Origin: Leucobacter triazinivorans
GTDB taxonomy: Bacteria; Actinomycetota; Actinomycetes; Actinomycetales; Microbacteriaceae
NCBI RefSeq assembly: GCF_004208635.1
Contig: NZ_CP035806.1
Coordinates: 2,294,001-2,358,000 of the forward strand
DNA length: 64,000 nt
Reading direction: 5' to 3'
This document shows positions 23,978 through 32,864 of this stretch, piece after piece (within the stretch, counting starts at the first letter, position 1; every line of letters starts with the position of its first letter). A model generated the notes under the pieces. The model saw nothing but the letters and a program-made list of their open reading frames with translations, was not told the DNA's origin and made no database searches. The position numbers and the translations under genes were made by a program.

Positions 23978-26551
23978 ATGTTCGTCGGACGGACTCAGAG
24001 CCTCAACGCCGCGGCCGAACTGGTGCGGGCGAACTTGAGCGTGGATGTCGTGGGAAGCCGCGGCAGCGGGAAGACCACGTTCCTCGAGCACCTCAGGCAC
24101 GAGCTGGTCGAGTCCGACTGGCAGGTCGTCTCGATCCGGGGCGTCGCCTCGCTCCGGCAGCACCCGCTCGCGGCGCTGCACCTGGAAGAGATCGGGCAGG
24201 CCGGCCCCGGGGCGCTGCAGGCGACCGCGACGGCGCTCCACGACCGGGTCGTGCGCCCACGATCGGTCATCCTGCTCGACGACTGGGACGACCTCGACGA
24301 GGCGACCTGGGGGGTCGTGGAGTCGGTGCGGAGGTCGCTCGGAGTGCCCGTCGTGCTCTCGCGCCTCGAGGGACTGCACGCCAGGCAGACCCCGAGCGGT
24401 CTGCCTGCCTCCACCATCGGTCCGACCTACGTGATCGAGATGACGCCCCTGCGCATCGACGAGATCGAACGGGCCCTCGAGGACTACCTTGAGGGCCCGA
24501 TCGAGAGCAGCACGCTCATGCGGGTGTTCGCGAAGGCCGGGGGAAACATCGGCCTGACGATGGGGATCGTGATCGCCGCGCTGCGCGAGCGGCGGATCAC
24601 CCGCTCCAACGGCGGCTCCTGGATCAGCTCCGGCGAACTGTGGAGTCCGTCGCTTCGCGCGGTGCTCGAGAGCCAGCTCGAAGACCTGGGCAGCGAAGCC
24701 CGGGACGCGATCGAGATCATCGCGCTCGTCGGTTCCGCCGACATCGAGAGCGTGCGGAGGCTGGTCGACTGGGAGACCCTCGAACTGCTGGAGCGGCGCG
24801 GGCTCGTAGCGCTGCTTCCGAGCAGCCCGAGCGTTCTCGTCACGGTCGTGCCGCCGCTGCTGGTCGAGTATTTCCGGCACGAGCGGTTCACAGCGAGGAG
24901 GATCCGCCTGCGCGAGCTCATCGTGCAGCAGCTCGGTTCCGCAGAGTCCGCATTCGCCGTGCTCTCCGAGCGCGAAACCCGCCCGACGGGCCTCACGAAC
25001 GACGCGGCGCTCTTCGCCGGTTTGGCGAAGGAGCGAGCGCGCACGCGGCGACTCGTGACCGCAGCCGAGTGGGAGGCGCACGCGAACCCGGCCAGTGCGA
25101 CCCGCTACGTGGAGGCGCTTCTGCAGTCGCTGTCGCCGGCCGTCGAAGAGACTGTGGAGCACGTATTCGCGACCACCGACGACGCGCTCGGCGACAACGA
25201 GCAGCGCTGCGCCTATTTCGTGCTGCAGGCGGAGTGGCGCGCGTACGCGCGGGGCGACGTCGAAGGCGCGCTCGAGATCCTGCGGGTGGCGAGGCCCACG
25301 CTCGGTCAGTTCGAGCGCGCCATGGACGCGGCAGAGGTCACCGTGCTCACGAGCGTGGGCGCGATCCCCGACGACTTCCCGGAGAAGCTCGAGATGGAGG
25401 GCGGGATCCCGACGAAGGTGCGGCTCGCGCTGCTCGAGGCGCAGATGCTCGTGCTCGTCTGCACGGCCCGGTTCACCGAGGCGCTCGCCGTCTTCGACGC
25501 GCTCAGCAATGAGGCCGACGCCCTGGATCCGGGTGTCGAGAACTTCCAGCCGAGCGTGCTGCGGGGCTTCGCGTTGCTCGGGCTCGGGCGGCACGCCGAG
25601 GCGCTCGACCTCCTGACCCGGGGCTTCGAGGATGCGAAGAGCTACCTCAACGTCGAGGCCTACCGCGCGTTCGGCGCCGCGATCGCGCTGTGCCACACGC
25701 ACTCGGGAAGCTCTATCGAGATGGACGATCTCTTCGAGCGCGTGTTCACCACGGGCGCACCGGCACCGTTCCCGCACGGTGCTCAGATCGCCCTCTTCGC
25801 GATCGCATCGATGACCGCGTGTCGTCGCGGGCAGATCTCCGCAGCCGAGCGATACGTCGCAGACGCACGCCGCTACGGGCTGACCGATGGGCCGTTGCCC
25901 GGGCAGTCTCTCGCCTGGCCCACGGCCTGGCTCATGCTGAACGGCGGAGACCGGGAGCGAGCCGCCGACGAGCTCTGGCGGGCATCGCTCGCCCAGTGGG
26001 AGCGGGGCGCTACCTTCGCGGCGATCCTGGGCCTCCTCGCGGCGGTGGAGATCAATCCCGATCCCGAGCGGCTGAGCCGGGTGACCGGTTACCTGGAGGG
26101 CATGCCTGAAGCCGTGGTGATGCAGGCTCAGGGAGCGTACGTCGCCGCACTGGTGCATCATGACCCGGCGGGAATGCTCCTGGCGGCAGAACGTCTCTCG
26201 CACTACGGCCGCTACGCGCTCGCCGTGACGGCCTGCCAGTACGCGGCGGAGTGGTGCGAAGCGGCGGAGGACACCGAGGGGCTGCACGCGGCGAGAGCCC
26301 TCGAACAGGTGATCCGGGCTCGCGTTGATCAGATCCCCCTCGATACCTCGCGGTTCATCGCCCCGAGCGCGGTGCTCTCCGAGCGGGAGCGGGAAGTGGC
26401 TCGATTCGCGGCGCGCGGGCTGACCAACCAGGAGATCGCGGCGCAGCTCGTGATCAGTGTGCGAACGGTCGAGAACCACATGCACAAGGCGATGCGCAAG
26501 CTCGGCGCTTCGACGCGGCACGCGCTGGGTGCCATGCTTCTCGATACGTGA
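23978..26551 (+). CDS. large ATPase-LuxR (LAL-like) transcriptional regulator
   Basis: An 857-aa signal-integrating regulator. The start motif FVGRTQSLN leads to Walker A VVGSRGSGKTTF (residues 25-35), with a Walker B RSVILLDDWDDLDE near residue 100 and winged-helix-like features after. The middle (about 350-780) is helical and TPR-like (TEALAVFDALSNEADAL, GLGRHAEALDLLTRGF). The C-terminus is a LuxR HTH: LSEREREVARFAARGLTNQEIAAQLVISVRTVENHMHKAMRKLGA. ATG 23978 has AAGG upstream; ATG 23960 is the alternative. It is monocistronic and its target is not evident; the nearest genes are an aminotransferase upstream and the arsenic operon downstream. Confidence 0.88.
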   Translation: MFVGRTQSLNAAAELVRANLSVDVVGSRGSGKTTFLEHLRHELVESDWQVVSIRGVASLRQHPLAALHLEEIGQAGPGALQATATALHDRVVRPRSVILLDDWDDLDEATWGVVESVRRSLGVPVVLSRLEGLHARQTPSGLPASTIGPTYVIEMTPLRIDEIERALEDYLEGPIESSTLMRVFAKAGGNIGLTMGIVIAALRERRITRSNGGSWISSGELWSPSLRAVLESQLEDLGSEARDAIEIIALVGSADIESVRRLVDWETLELLERRGLVALLPSSPSVLVTVVPPLLVEYFRHERFTARRIRLRELIVQQLGSAESAFAVLSERETRPTGLTNDAALFAGLAKERARTRRLVTAAEWEAHANPASATRYVEALLQSLSPAVEETVEHVFATTDDALGDNEQRCAYFVLQAEWRAYARGDVEGALEILRVARPTLGQFERAMDAAEVTVLTSVGAIPDDFPEKLEMEGGIPTKVRLALLEAQMLVLVCTARFTEALAVFDALSNEADALDPGVENFQPSVLRGFALLGLGRHAEALDLLTRGFEDAKSYLNVEAYRAFGAAIALCHTHSGSSIEMDDLFERVFTTGAPAPFPHGAQIALFAIASMTACRRGQISAAERYVADARRYGLTDGPLPGQSLAWPTAWLMLNGGDRERAADELWRASLAQWERGATFAAILGLLAAVEINPDPERLSRVTGYLEGMPEAVVMQAQGAYVAALVHHDPAGMLLAAERLSHYGRYALAVTACQYAAEWCEAAEDTEGLHAARALEQVIRARVDQIPLDTSRFIAPSAVLSEREREVARFAARGLTNQEIAAQLVISVRTVENHMHKAMRKLGASTRHALGAMLLDT

Positions 26552-26780
26552 GTACCACTCTGCTGAGCACCCTGTCGACTACCTAGTCGATGTGGCGGGA
26601 GTTCTGGCGCGGCACGCGTCAATGCTCTTCTCGGGGCCGGTCCGCACTCATCCGGCCTGTTCGAGTACTTTTCACGGGCGGCTGGCGGCAGTCTTGAAGA
26701 CAGCAAGGCACGGCGGCCCTCCCCGGCCGGGTCTCTCTTTCTCCCTAATCCCCTGCGAGACTCGAGTGCCGTCCTTGTGG

Positions 26781-26810
26781 AGAACGAGTGTCTTCCCGAT
26801 CACTCGTTCT
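26781..26810. repeat. perfect 10-bp inverted repeat
   Basis: AGAACGAGTG and CACTCGTTCT are perfect complements around a 10-base spacer. It could be a protein-binding palindrome or the first stem of a small RNA ending at 26857. Confidence 0.7.
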
Positions 26811-26811
26811 G

Positions 26812-26858
26812 GGTGCGGTGGCCCTGGACTCCCCTTCCAGGCCGCCGCACCTTTTTCT
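26812..26858 (+). terminator. intrinsic terminator with T-tract
   Basis: GGTGCGG.GGCC.TGGA pairs with TCCA.GGCC.CCGCACC, followed by CTTTTTCTT. This is the clearest intrinsic terminator in the window and works for plus-strand transcription. Confidence 0.85.
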
Positions 26859-26965
26859 TCATCCGGGCACCGCAGGCAGAGCCGCCGCCGCGGCGGTGCG
26901 CCAGGTCAGACGTCGATGCGATCCGACTGCGGAGATGAACATCCGGTGACGAGCGCTCGATCCGC

Positions 26966-26999
26966 TTGCGCTCCGATTCGGCGCGCATCAATATAGAAG
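26966..26999 (+). promoter_or_regulatory. arsenic operon promoter and candidate ArsR site
   Basis: TTGCGC (26966-26971), 17 bases, then CAATAT (26989-26994), six bases before the acr3 ATG. An imperfect dyad TCAATATAGAAGAATGTCGA starts at 26988 and overlaps the -10 and the start codon, where an ArsR repressor would act. The assignment as ArsR operator rests on position. Confidence 0.45.
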
Positions 27000-27000
27000 A

Positions 27001-28122
27001 ATGTCGAATCAAGCATCCGCGTCGTCTGCGCGCGAGCTCCGAGCAGGGGCGGGAACGAAGCGGCTGTCGCCCCTCGATAGGTGGCTGCCGCTCTGGATCG
27101 GTCTCGCCATGGTCGGGGGCCTCGCACTCGGCCGCTTCGTGCCGGGAATCTCCGATCTGCTCGCCCGCCTGGAGGTCGGGGGCATCTCCGTGCCGATCGG
27201 TCTCGGCCTCCTGGTGATGATGTACCCGGTACTCGCGAAGGTCCGCTACGACCGCGTCGCCGCGGTGACCGGAGACCGGAGACTGCTGCTCTCCTCGCTG
27301 GCCCTGAACTGGCTGGTCGGGCCTGCGGTGATGTTCGCGCTCGCCTGGGTGTTCCTGCCCGACCTTCCCGAGTACCGCACGGGACTCATCATCGTCGGCC
27401 TCGCCCGGTGCATCGCGATGGTCGTGATCTGGAACGACCTCGCCTGTGGCGATCGCGAGGCGACGGCGGTGCTGGTCGCGATCAACTCCGTGTTCCAGGT
27501 CGTAATGTTCTCAGTGCTCGGGTGGTTCTATCTCACGGTGCTTCCCGGCTGGCTCGGCCTCGACACTCAGGGGCTCGAGATCTCGATGGGGCAGATCGCT
27601 CTGAACGTGCTCGTATTCCTCGGCATCCCGCTCGTCGCCGGCTTCGCTTCACGCTGGTTCGGCGAGCGGCGCGGCGGCCGTGACTGGTACGAGCAGACGT
27701 TCCTCCCCGCGATCGGGCCCTGGGCCCTCTACGGGCTGCTCTTCACGATCGTGCTGCTGTTCGCGCTGCAGGGCGACGCGGTGCTCGCGAGGCCGTGGGA
27801 TGTGGCGAGGATCGCCCTGCCCCTCCTTGTCTACTTCGGGGTGATGTGGTTCGTCGGTCTGCTGCTCGGGCGTCGCCTCGGCCTCGGCTATGCGCGCTCG
27901 GCGACGCTCGCGTTCACGGCCGCCGGCAACAACTTCGAGCTCGCGATCGCGGTCGCCATCGGTACCTTCGGAGCCGCCTCCGGGCAGGCGCTGGCCGGGG
28001 TGGTCGGCCCGCTGATCGAGGTGCCCGTGCTCGTCGGGCTCGTCTACGTCTCCCTGTGGGCGGCGAAGGCCTGGTTCGGCACGGACCCGCATCTCGCCCC
28101 GACCGAATCGAGTGCATCATGA
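27001..28122 (+). CDS. acr3: arsenite efflux transporter, ACR3 family
   Basis: A 373-aa inner-membrane carrier with about ten helices that exports arsenite. Family marks are RWLPLWIGLAMVGGLALGR at the N-terminus, LNWLVGPAVMFALAWVFLP, the Cys-bearing GLARCIAMVVIWNDLACGD (the conserved cysteine implicated in arsenite translocation) and FTAAGNNFELAIAVAIGTFG. Length fits ACR3. It is the first gene of a four-gene coupled cluster; its stop overlaps the next start by four bases. Confidence 0.94.
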   Translation: MSNQASASSARELRAGAGTKRLSPLDRWLPLWIGLAMVGGLALGRFVPGISDLLARLEVGGISVPIGLGLLVMMYPVLAKVRYDRVAAVTGDRRLLLSSLALNWLVGPAVMFALAWVFLPDLPEYRTGLIIVGLARCIAMVVIWNDLACGDREATAVLVAINSVFQVVMFSVLGWFYLTVLPGWLGLDTQGLEISMGQIALNVLVFLGIPLVAGFASRWFGERRGGRDWYEQTFLPAIGPWALYGLLFTIVLLFALQGDAVLARPWDVARIALPLLVYFGVMWFVGLLLGRRLGLGYARSATLAFTAAGNNFELAIAVAIGTFGAASGQALAGVVGPLIEVPVLVGLVYVSLWAAKAWFGTDPHLAPTESSAS

Positions 28123-29246
28123 CCGCCGCCGAGACTGTCCCCGCACCCGAGACCTCCGCCGAGACCTCCGCCGAGACCTCCGCCGCCCCGTCCGCCGTCG
28201 CGTGCGTGCCGTCGACGAGCCACGCGATGGGTGCGGAGGCCGCTGCGACCGTGGCGGCGTCGCTGAAGGCGCTCGGCGATCCGCTCCGGCTGCGTATGCT
28301 CTCGGCGATCGCAGCGGATCCGAGGGGGGAGACCTGCGTGTGCGACCTCGCCGAGCTCTCCAGGGTCTCGCAGCCGACCGTCTCCCACCACCTGCGGGTG
28401 CTCAAGGAGACCGGGCTGCTGCGCTCGGAGCGGCGGGGAACCTGGGTGTGGTACCGGATCGCCACCGGCAGGCGGCGCGCCGTCGCCGCGCTGCTCGACG
28501 CGTTCGCGCCCGCCGCGCTGCTCGATGCGCCGGAGGGCGAGGCTGCCGGGGGAGACACGGCCGAGGGCAACGCGGAACAGGGGGAGGAGCTCCGGCTGAT
28601 GGACGCGCGCGTGGCCCGCCTCGCCGCCGAGCTGGCCGATGCGCACACCGCGCTGGATCGCGAACTCGTCGCCGTCATCGTCCGCGAGTCCTACGCAGAT
28701 CTCGTGCGCTCCGCGAAGCTCACCCGACATCTCGTCCCGCTGACCGAGCGGTTCGCCCGACAGCGGCTCGCCGACTTGCTGCGGGACCGGGATGCCGGCC
28801 CGCCGCAGGTGCTCTTCGTGTGCGTGCAGAACGCGGGTCGCTCGCAACTCGCCGCGGCGCTGCTCAATCGGCTCGCGGGCGGGCGCGTGATCGCCCGCTC
28901 GGCGGGCTCGACGCCGGCCGCTGAGGTGCACCCGCGCGTGCGCTCGCTGCTCATCGAGCTCGAGGGCGACGCCGGTGCCGAGCGGTACCCGAAGCCCCTC
29001 ACGGACGACGCGGTGCGCGCGGCCGACGTCGTCGTCACGATGGGGTGCGGCGACGTCTGCCCGATCGTCCCGGGTGTGCGCTACGAGGACTGGGCGATCG
29101 CCGATCCCGCCCTCGCCGCGCACGAGGGGGTCGAGGCGATCCGGGACGAGCTGACGGAGCGCGTGCGCGCGCTCCTCGCCACCCTTCCTGAGCGCCCATC
29201 CGAGGCGCAGCGAAACGACCGACACGAGGAGTCCCGCCATGCCTGA
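28119..29246 (+). CDS. ArsR repressor - helical bundle - arsenate-reductase-like fusion
   Basis: 375 aa with three parts. Residues about 45-140 are an ArsR/SmtB winged helix, with LKALGDPLRLRMLSAIA, the metalloid-binding ETCVCDLAELS and SQPTVSHHLRVLKETGLL. Residues about 160-225 form a three-helix bundle (ELRLMDARVARLAAELADAH...RHLVPLTERFARQRLADLL). Residues about 228-360 are a low-molecular-weight phosphatase/ArsC-like domain, with FVCVQNAGRSQLAAAL (CX5R) and VTMGCGDVCPIVPGVRYEDW. Catalytic cysteines and Arg are retained, so the domain may be an active reductase or an arsenic sensor. The N-terminus has three exact copies of ETSA. ATG overlaps the acr3 stop; the 3' end overlaps arsC by eight bases. 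Confidence 0.9.
   Translation: MTAAETVPAPETSAETSAETSAAPSAVACVPSTSHAMGAEAAATVAASLKALGDPLRLRMLSAIAADPRGETCVCDLAELSRVSQPTVSHHLRVLKETGLLRSERRGTWVWYRIATGRRRAVAALLDAFAPAALLDAPEGEAAGGDTAEGNAEQGEELRLMDARVARLAAELADAHTALDRELVAVIVRESYADLVRSAKLTRHLVPLTERFARQRLADLLRDRDAGPPQVLFVCVQNAGRSQLAAALLNRLAGGRVIARSAGSTPAAEVHPRVRSLLIELEGDAGAERYPKPLTDDAVRAADVVVTMGCGDVCPIVPGVRYEDWAIADPALAAHEGVEAIRDELTERVRALLATLPERPSEAQRNDRHEESRHA
28148..28183 (+). repeat. 12-bp tandem repeat x3 at the N-terminus of the fusion
   Basis: GAGACCTCCGCC is repeated three times exactly, encoding ETSA three times in a disordered N-terminal segment. It is in frame. Confidence 0.85.
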
Positions 29247-29646
29247 TCAGAAGCCTTCCGTGCTGTTCGTCTGCGTGCACAACGCCGGGAGATCGCAGAT
29301 GGCCGCGGGATACCTCCGCCATCTCGCCGGCGACCGCATCGAGGTGCGGTCGGCGGGATCCGTCCCCGCAGAGCATGTCAACCCGGTCGCCGTCGAGGCC
29401 ATGCGCGAGGAGGGCATCGACATCGCGTCGGAGCAGCCCAAGGTGCTCACCGCAGATGCCGTGCGGGAGTCCGACGTCGTGATCACGATGGGCTGCGGCG
29501 ACGCGTGCCCGTTCTTTCCCGGCAAACGCTACGAGGACTGGAAGCTCGACGACCCGGCCGGCCGGGGCATCGAGGCCGTTCGTCCGATTCGCGACGCGAT
29601 CAGGGCGCGCATCGAGGCGCTGATCGCGGATCTGCTCGCTCGGTGA
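29239..29646 (+). CDS. arsC: arsenate reductase, low-molecular-weight phosphatase type
   Basis: A 135-aa cytoplasmic enzyme that reduces arsenate to arsenite for export. The catalytic loop is FVCVHNAGRSQMAA with Cys12 and Arg18 (CX5R). MGCGDACPFFPGKRYEDWKLDDPAG holds the other cysteines and the catalytic Asp. The sequence resembles the C-terminal domain of the preceding fusion, so the two probably arose by duplication. Whether reduction uses thioredoxin or mycothiol/mycoredoxin is not visible. The start lies within the end of the fusion gene. Confidence 0.94.
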   Translation: MPDQKPSVLFVCVHNAGRSQMAAGYLRHLAGDRIEVRSAGSVPAEHVNPVAVEAMREEGIDIASEQPKVLTADAVRESDVVITMGCGDACPFFPGKRYEDWKLDDPAGRGIEAVRPIRDAIRARIEALIADLLAR

Positions 29647-30890
29647 GCGCGGAGGAGGTGCCCGCGCCAGCGCCCGCGCCCCCGCGCGGGCGGGTCGGCG
29701 AGGTCTTCCGCGCGTTCCTGAAGCTCGGCGTCAGCTCCTTCGGCGGCCCGGCCGCCCACCTCGGCTACTTCCGCGAGGAGTTCGTCGTGCGCCGCCGATG
29801 GATCGGCGAGGCCCAGTACGCCGAGCTCGTCGCGCTCTGCCAGTTCCTCCCCGGCCCCGCGTCGAGCCAGGCGGGGTTCGCGCTCGGGCTTCTGCGCGGC
29901 GGTCCGCTCGGCGCGCTCGCGGCCTGGGCCGCGTTCACGCTTCCCTCCGCCGCGCTGCTCGTGCTCTTCGCCGCCGGGGCGTTGGCGATCGACGGACCGC
30001 TCGGGCAGGGGGCGCTTCTCGGACTGCAGGCGGTTGCCGTTGCGGTGGTGGCGCACGCCGTCGTGGGGATGGCCCGCACGCTGACGCCGGATCTGCGGCG
30101 CGCACTCATCGCACTGGTCTCCGCCGGGCTCGCCCTGCTGCTGCCCGGCAGCCTCGGCCAGATCGCGGCGATCGCGGCCGGAGCGGCGGCGGGGGCGCTG
30201 TGGTGCCGCCCCGGTCCGGGGGAGCAGTCGGCCGAGCCGCTCGCCGTCGCCGTCTCCCGTCGCGCCGCGCTCGTGGCGCTGACGCTGTTCGTCCTCCTGC
30301 TCATCGGGCTTCCGCTGCTCGTGCGACTCACCTCGTCGGCGTGGCTCGGAGCCGCGGACGCCTTCACCCGCGCGGGCGCGCTCGTCTTCGGCGGGGGGCA
30401 CGTCGTGCTGCCGCTGCTGCAGGCCGAGCCGGCGATCGCGGGTTCGGTGTCGCACGAGCAGCTCCTGGCCGGATACGCTGCGGCGCAGGCGGTTCCGGGG
30501 CCGCTGTTCACCGTTGCCGCCGCCTACGGATTCGAGATGGCCCCCGGCTCGGCCGCACTCGCGGCGGCGCTGCTGGCCCTGATCGCGGTGTTCCTGCCCG
30601 GCATGCTGCTGCTGATCGCGGCGCTGCCGTTCTGGAATCGGCTGCGACGCGTCCCGAGCGCGCGGGCGGCGCTCGCGGGGGCGAGCGCCGCGGTCGTCGG
30701 AATCCTCGCAGCGGCGCTCTACAGCCCGGTGATCACCTCGGGCATCACCGGGAGCGCAACACTGGTCATCGCGCTGGTGTGCATTCTGGCGCTCCGGGTC
30801 CTGAGGATCCCCGCGTGGGCGGTCGTGCTCGGCGGAGCGGCGCTCGGGATGATCGCCGTGCTCACCGATATCGGGATCGGCTGGGGGTGA
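29643..30890 (+). CDS. chrA: chromate transporter family protein (ChrA)
   Basis: 415 aa with two homologous CHR domains, each opening with a conserved pattern: FLKLGVSSFGGPAAHLGYFREEFVVRRRWIGEAQYAEL and LCQFLPGPASSQAGFALG in the N-terminal half, and FTRAGALVFGGGHVVLPLLQAE with AAQAVPGPLFTVAAAYGF in the second. The duplicated GG(P/H)..FLPGP/AVPGP motifs are the family signature. ChrA exports chromate. GTG 29643 overlaps the arsC stop (GTGA), tying it to the arsenic operon, which suggests coordinated oxyanion resistance or a related role. Confidence 0.92.
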   Translation: MSAEEVPAPAPAPPRGRVGEVFRAFLKLGVSSFGGPAAHLGYFREEFVVRRRWIGEAQYAELVALCQFLPGPASSQAGFALGLLRGGPLGALAAWAAFTLPSAALLVLFAAGALAIDGPLGQGALLGLQAVAVAVVAHAVVGMARTLTPDLRRALIALVSAGLALLLPGSLGQIAAIAAGAAAGALWCRPGPGEQSAEPLAVAVSRRAALVALTLFVLLLIGLPLLVRLTSSAWLGAADAFTRAGALVFGGGHVVLPLLQAEPAIAGSVSHEQLLAGYAAAQAVPGPLFTVAAAYGFEMAPGSAALAAALLALIAVFLPGMLLLIAALPFWNRLRRVPSARAALAGASAAVVGILAAALYSPVITSGITGSATLVIALVCILALRVLRIPAWAVVLGGAALGMIAVLTDIGIGWG

Positions 30891-30909
30891 TTCGGGCCGG
30901 GCGATCCGG

Positions 30910-32430
30910 TCACTCGCCCGCGCCGAGCTCCCCGGTCAGGCGCGAATGGAACGCTGTGGCGTCGGCGTTCATGCCGACGAGCTCCACCGTCGCGCCGTGC
31001 TGCGCGTACTTCGTCACGATCGCGTCGAGCGCGGCGACGCTCGACGCGTCCCAGACATGCGATCGGGTCATGTCGATGACCACGCGAGCGGGATCCTTCG
31101 CGTACTCGAACAGCGTCGTGAGGTCGTTGCTCGACGCGAAGAACAGTTCGCCGGTCACGACGTAGTGCGCGGTGTCGACGCCGTCGACGGAGGAGACGGT
31201 GCGCTCGACCGATACGAAGTGCGCGACGCGGCGCACGAACAGCACCGAGGCGACGAACACGCCCACGATGACGCCGATCGCGAGATTGTGGGTGACGACC
31301 ACGACCGCGACCGTGGAGATCATGACGAAGGTCTCGCTCTTCGGCATGCGCTTCAGCGTGGCGGGCATGATGGAGTGCCAGTCGAAGGTGGCGACCGAGA
31401 CCATGATCATCACCGCGACCAGCGCGGCCATCGGGATCACGCCGACCAGGTCGCCGAGCAGCACGACGAGGATGAGGAGGAAGACCCCCGCGAGGAACGT
31501 CGAGATGCGCGTGCGCGCCCCGGAGGCCTTCACGTTGATCATCGTCTGGCCGATCATCGCGCAGCCGCCCATGCCCCCGAAGAGGCCCGAGACGATGTTC
31601 GCGACGCCCTGTCCCCACGACTCGCGGGTCTTGTTCGAGTGCGTGTCGGTGACGTCGTCGACGAGCTTGGCGGTCATGAGCGATTCCATGAGGCCCACGA
31701 GCGCCATCGCGAGTGCGTAGGGGGCGATGATCGCGAGGGTCTCCCAGGTGAGCGGCACATCCGGGATGAACAGCTCGGGCAGGCTCTCGGGGAGCTCCCC
31801 CTGATCGCCGACGGTCGGCACGTTGACGGCGAAGACCACCACGACGGCGGTGACGATGAGGATCGACACCAGAGGGGCGGGCACGACCTTGGTAATGCGC
31901 GGCATGAAGACCATGATCAGCAGGCCGGCCGCGACGAGAGGATAGACCATCCACGGCACGCCGATGAGCTGCGGGAGCTGGGCCGAGAAGATGAGGATCG
32001 CGAGCGCGTTGACGAACCCGACCATCACGCTGCGCGGAATGAACCGCATCAGCTTCGCCACGCCGAGCACGGCCAGCACGATCTGGAGGACGCCGGCCAG
32101 CAGCACGGTGGCGATGAAGTACTCCATGCCGTAGTCGCGTGCGACGGGGGCGATCACCAGAGCGATCGCACCCGTCGCGGCGGTGATCATCGCGGGGCGT
32201 CCACCGACGAACGCTATGGTGATCGCCATGATGAAGGACGAGAAGAGGCCCACCTTGGGGTCCACGCCCGCGATGATCGAGAACGAGATCGCCTCGGGGA
32301 TCAGCGCGAGCGCGACCACGAGCCCCGCGAGCGCTTCGCGGGTGAGGATGCGCGGGTTCCGCAGCGCGGTGCGCACGGACGGCTCGGGCCGGTATCGTCT
32401 GGGGTCTTCACGCGTGGGGGTCGCAGGCAC
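30910..32430 (-). CDS. SulP-family anion transporter with STAS domain
   Basis: A 506-aa transporter with 10-12 helices: AGLVVALALIPEAISFSIIAGVDPKVGLFSSFIMAI at the start is the SulP signature, with GVVNALAIL-like GFVNALAILIFSAQLPQ and GGCAMIGQTMINVKASGARTRISTF later. The C-terminal about 100 residues are a STAS domain (VVIDMTRSHVWDASSVAALDAIV). The substrate may be sulfate, bicarbonate or another anion. The GTG start at 32430 lies seven bases after TACTGT (32438-32443, minus strand), consistent with a leaderless mRNA. It is divergent from a MerR regulator and converges on chrA with a 19-base gap. Confidence 0.92.
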   Translation of the reverse strand: MPATPTREDPRRYRPEPSVRTALRNPRILTREALAGLVVALALIPEAISFSIIAGVDPKVGLFSSFIMAITIAFVGGRPAMITAATGAIALVIAPVARDYGMEYFIATVLLAGVLQIVLAVLGVAKLMRFIPRSVMVGFVNALAILIFSAQLPQLIGVPWMVYPLVAAGLLIMVFMPRITKVVPAPLVSILIVTAVVVVFAVNVPTVGDQGELPESLPELFIPDVPLTWETLAIIAPYALAMALVGLMESLMTAKLVDDVTDTHSNKTRESWGQGVANIVSGLFGGMGGCAMIGQTMINVKASGARTRISTFLAGVFLLILVVLLGDLVGVIPMAALVAVMIMVSVATFDWHSIMPATLKRMPKSETFVMISTVAVVVVTHNLAIGVIVGVFVASVLFVRRVAHFVSVERTVSSVDGVDTAHYVVTGELFFASSNDLTTLFEYAKDPARVVIDMTRSHVWDASSVAALDAIVTKYAQHGATVELVGMNADATAFHSRLTGELGAGE

Positions 32431-32483
32431 GCGATAAACAGTAACGTAACGTGAGGTTTGAAGCGAATGGAGGCGGACCACCC
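32431..32483. promoter_or_regulatory. divergent sulP/merR promoter region
   Basis: This 53-base gap holds the sulP -10 box (TACTGT, minus strand) and a CCTCACGTTACGTTACTG stretch (minus strand) with internal repeats of ACGTTAC, loosely like MerR/SoxR-type sites. GGAGG at 32466 serves the MerR gene. The operator assignment is tentative. Confidence 0.4.
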
Positions 32484-32864
32484 ATGCCGCAACAGGGAAT
32501 GATGCACATCGGCGAGCTGGCCGAGCGGACGGGGCTCTCGCTGCGCACGATCCGTCACTACGACGAGATCGGTCTGCTCGCGCCCTCGGGGCGTTCTGAG
32601 GGCGGATTCCGCCTGTACACGGAGGACGACTTCGACCGGCTGATGCTGATCCGCCGCATGAAACCGCTCGGATACTCGCTCGATCAGATGGGCGATCTGC
32701 TGCGCGCCATCGACGCCGTGACCCGCCCGGGCGTCGACTCCGAGGGCGCCGGCCGCGCGCTCGCCGACTTCCGGCAGGACGCGCGGGAGCGGCGCGCGAG
32801 ACTCGCCGAGCAGCTCGGCATGGCCGACGAGTTCCTCGCACTGCTGGAGGCGCGCATCCGCTGA
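32484..32864 (+). CDS. MerR-family transcriptional regulator
   Basis: 126 aa. The N-terminal winged helix reads MHIGELAERTGLSLRTIRHYDEIGLLAPSGRSEGGFRLYTEDDFDRLMLIRRMKPLGYSLDQM, followed by a long dimerisation helix (FRQDARERRARLAEQLGMADEFLALLEARIR). No cysteine-rich metal-binding loop follows, so it is not a classical mercury or copper sensor. ATG 32484 has GGAGG 12 bases upstream; a GTG at 32451 is a weaker start. It is divergent from the SulP gene and likely regulates it and itself. Confidence 0.9.
   Translation: MPQQGMMHIGELAERTGLSLRTIRHYDEIGLLAPSGRSEGGFRLYTEDDFDRLMLIRRMKPLGYSLDQMGDLLRAIDAVTRPGVDSEGAGRALADFRQDARERRARLAEQLGMADEFLALLEARIR

Larger units (their letters stand above)
26552..27000 (+). 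other. 449-base intergenic region with paired hairpins; possible small RNA
   Basis: No protein-coding gene is supported. From 26781 to 26857 two strong hairpins stand back to back, the second with a T-tract. They lie 230-300 bases after the LuxR-type gene stop, far for a simple gene terminator. The right end (26866-27000) holds the arsenic operon promoter. Confidence 0.5.

Noticed and set aside
23321..26521. A 1066-codon minus-strand frame opposite the LuxR/ATPase gene
   Set aside because: The plus-strand frame has a full Walker A, TPR-like middle and LuxR HTH; the minus frame has no recognisable domain.
32451..32483. Longer MerR with GTG start at 32451
   Set aside because: The extra residues are not typical and the ATG at 32484 has a GGAGG site at normal distance.
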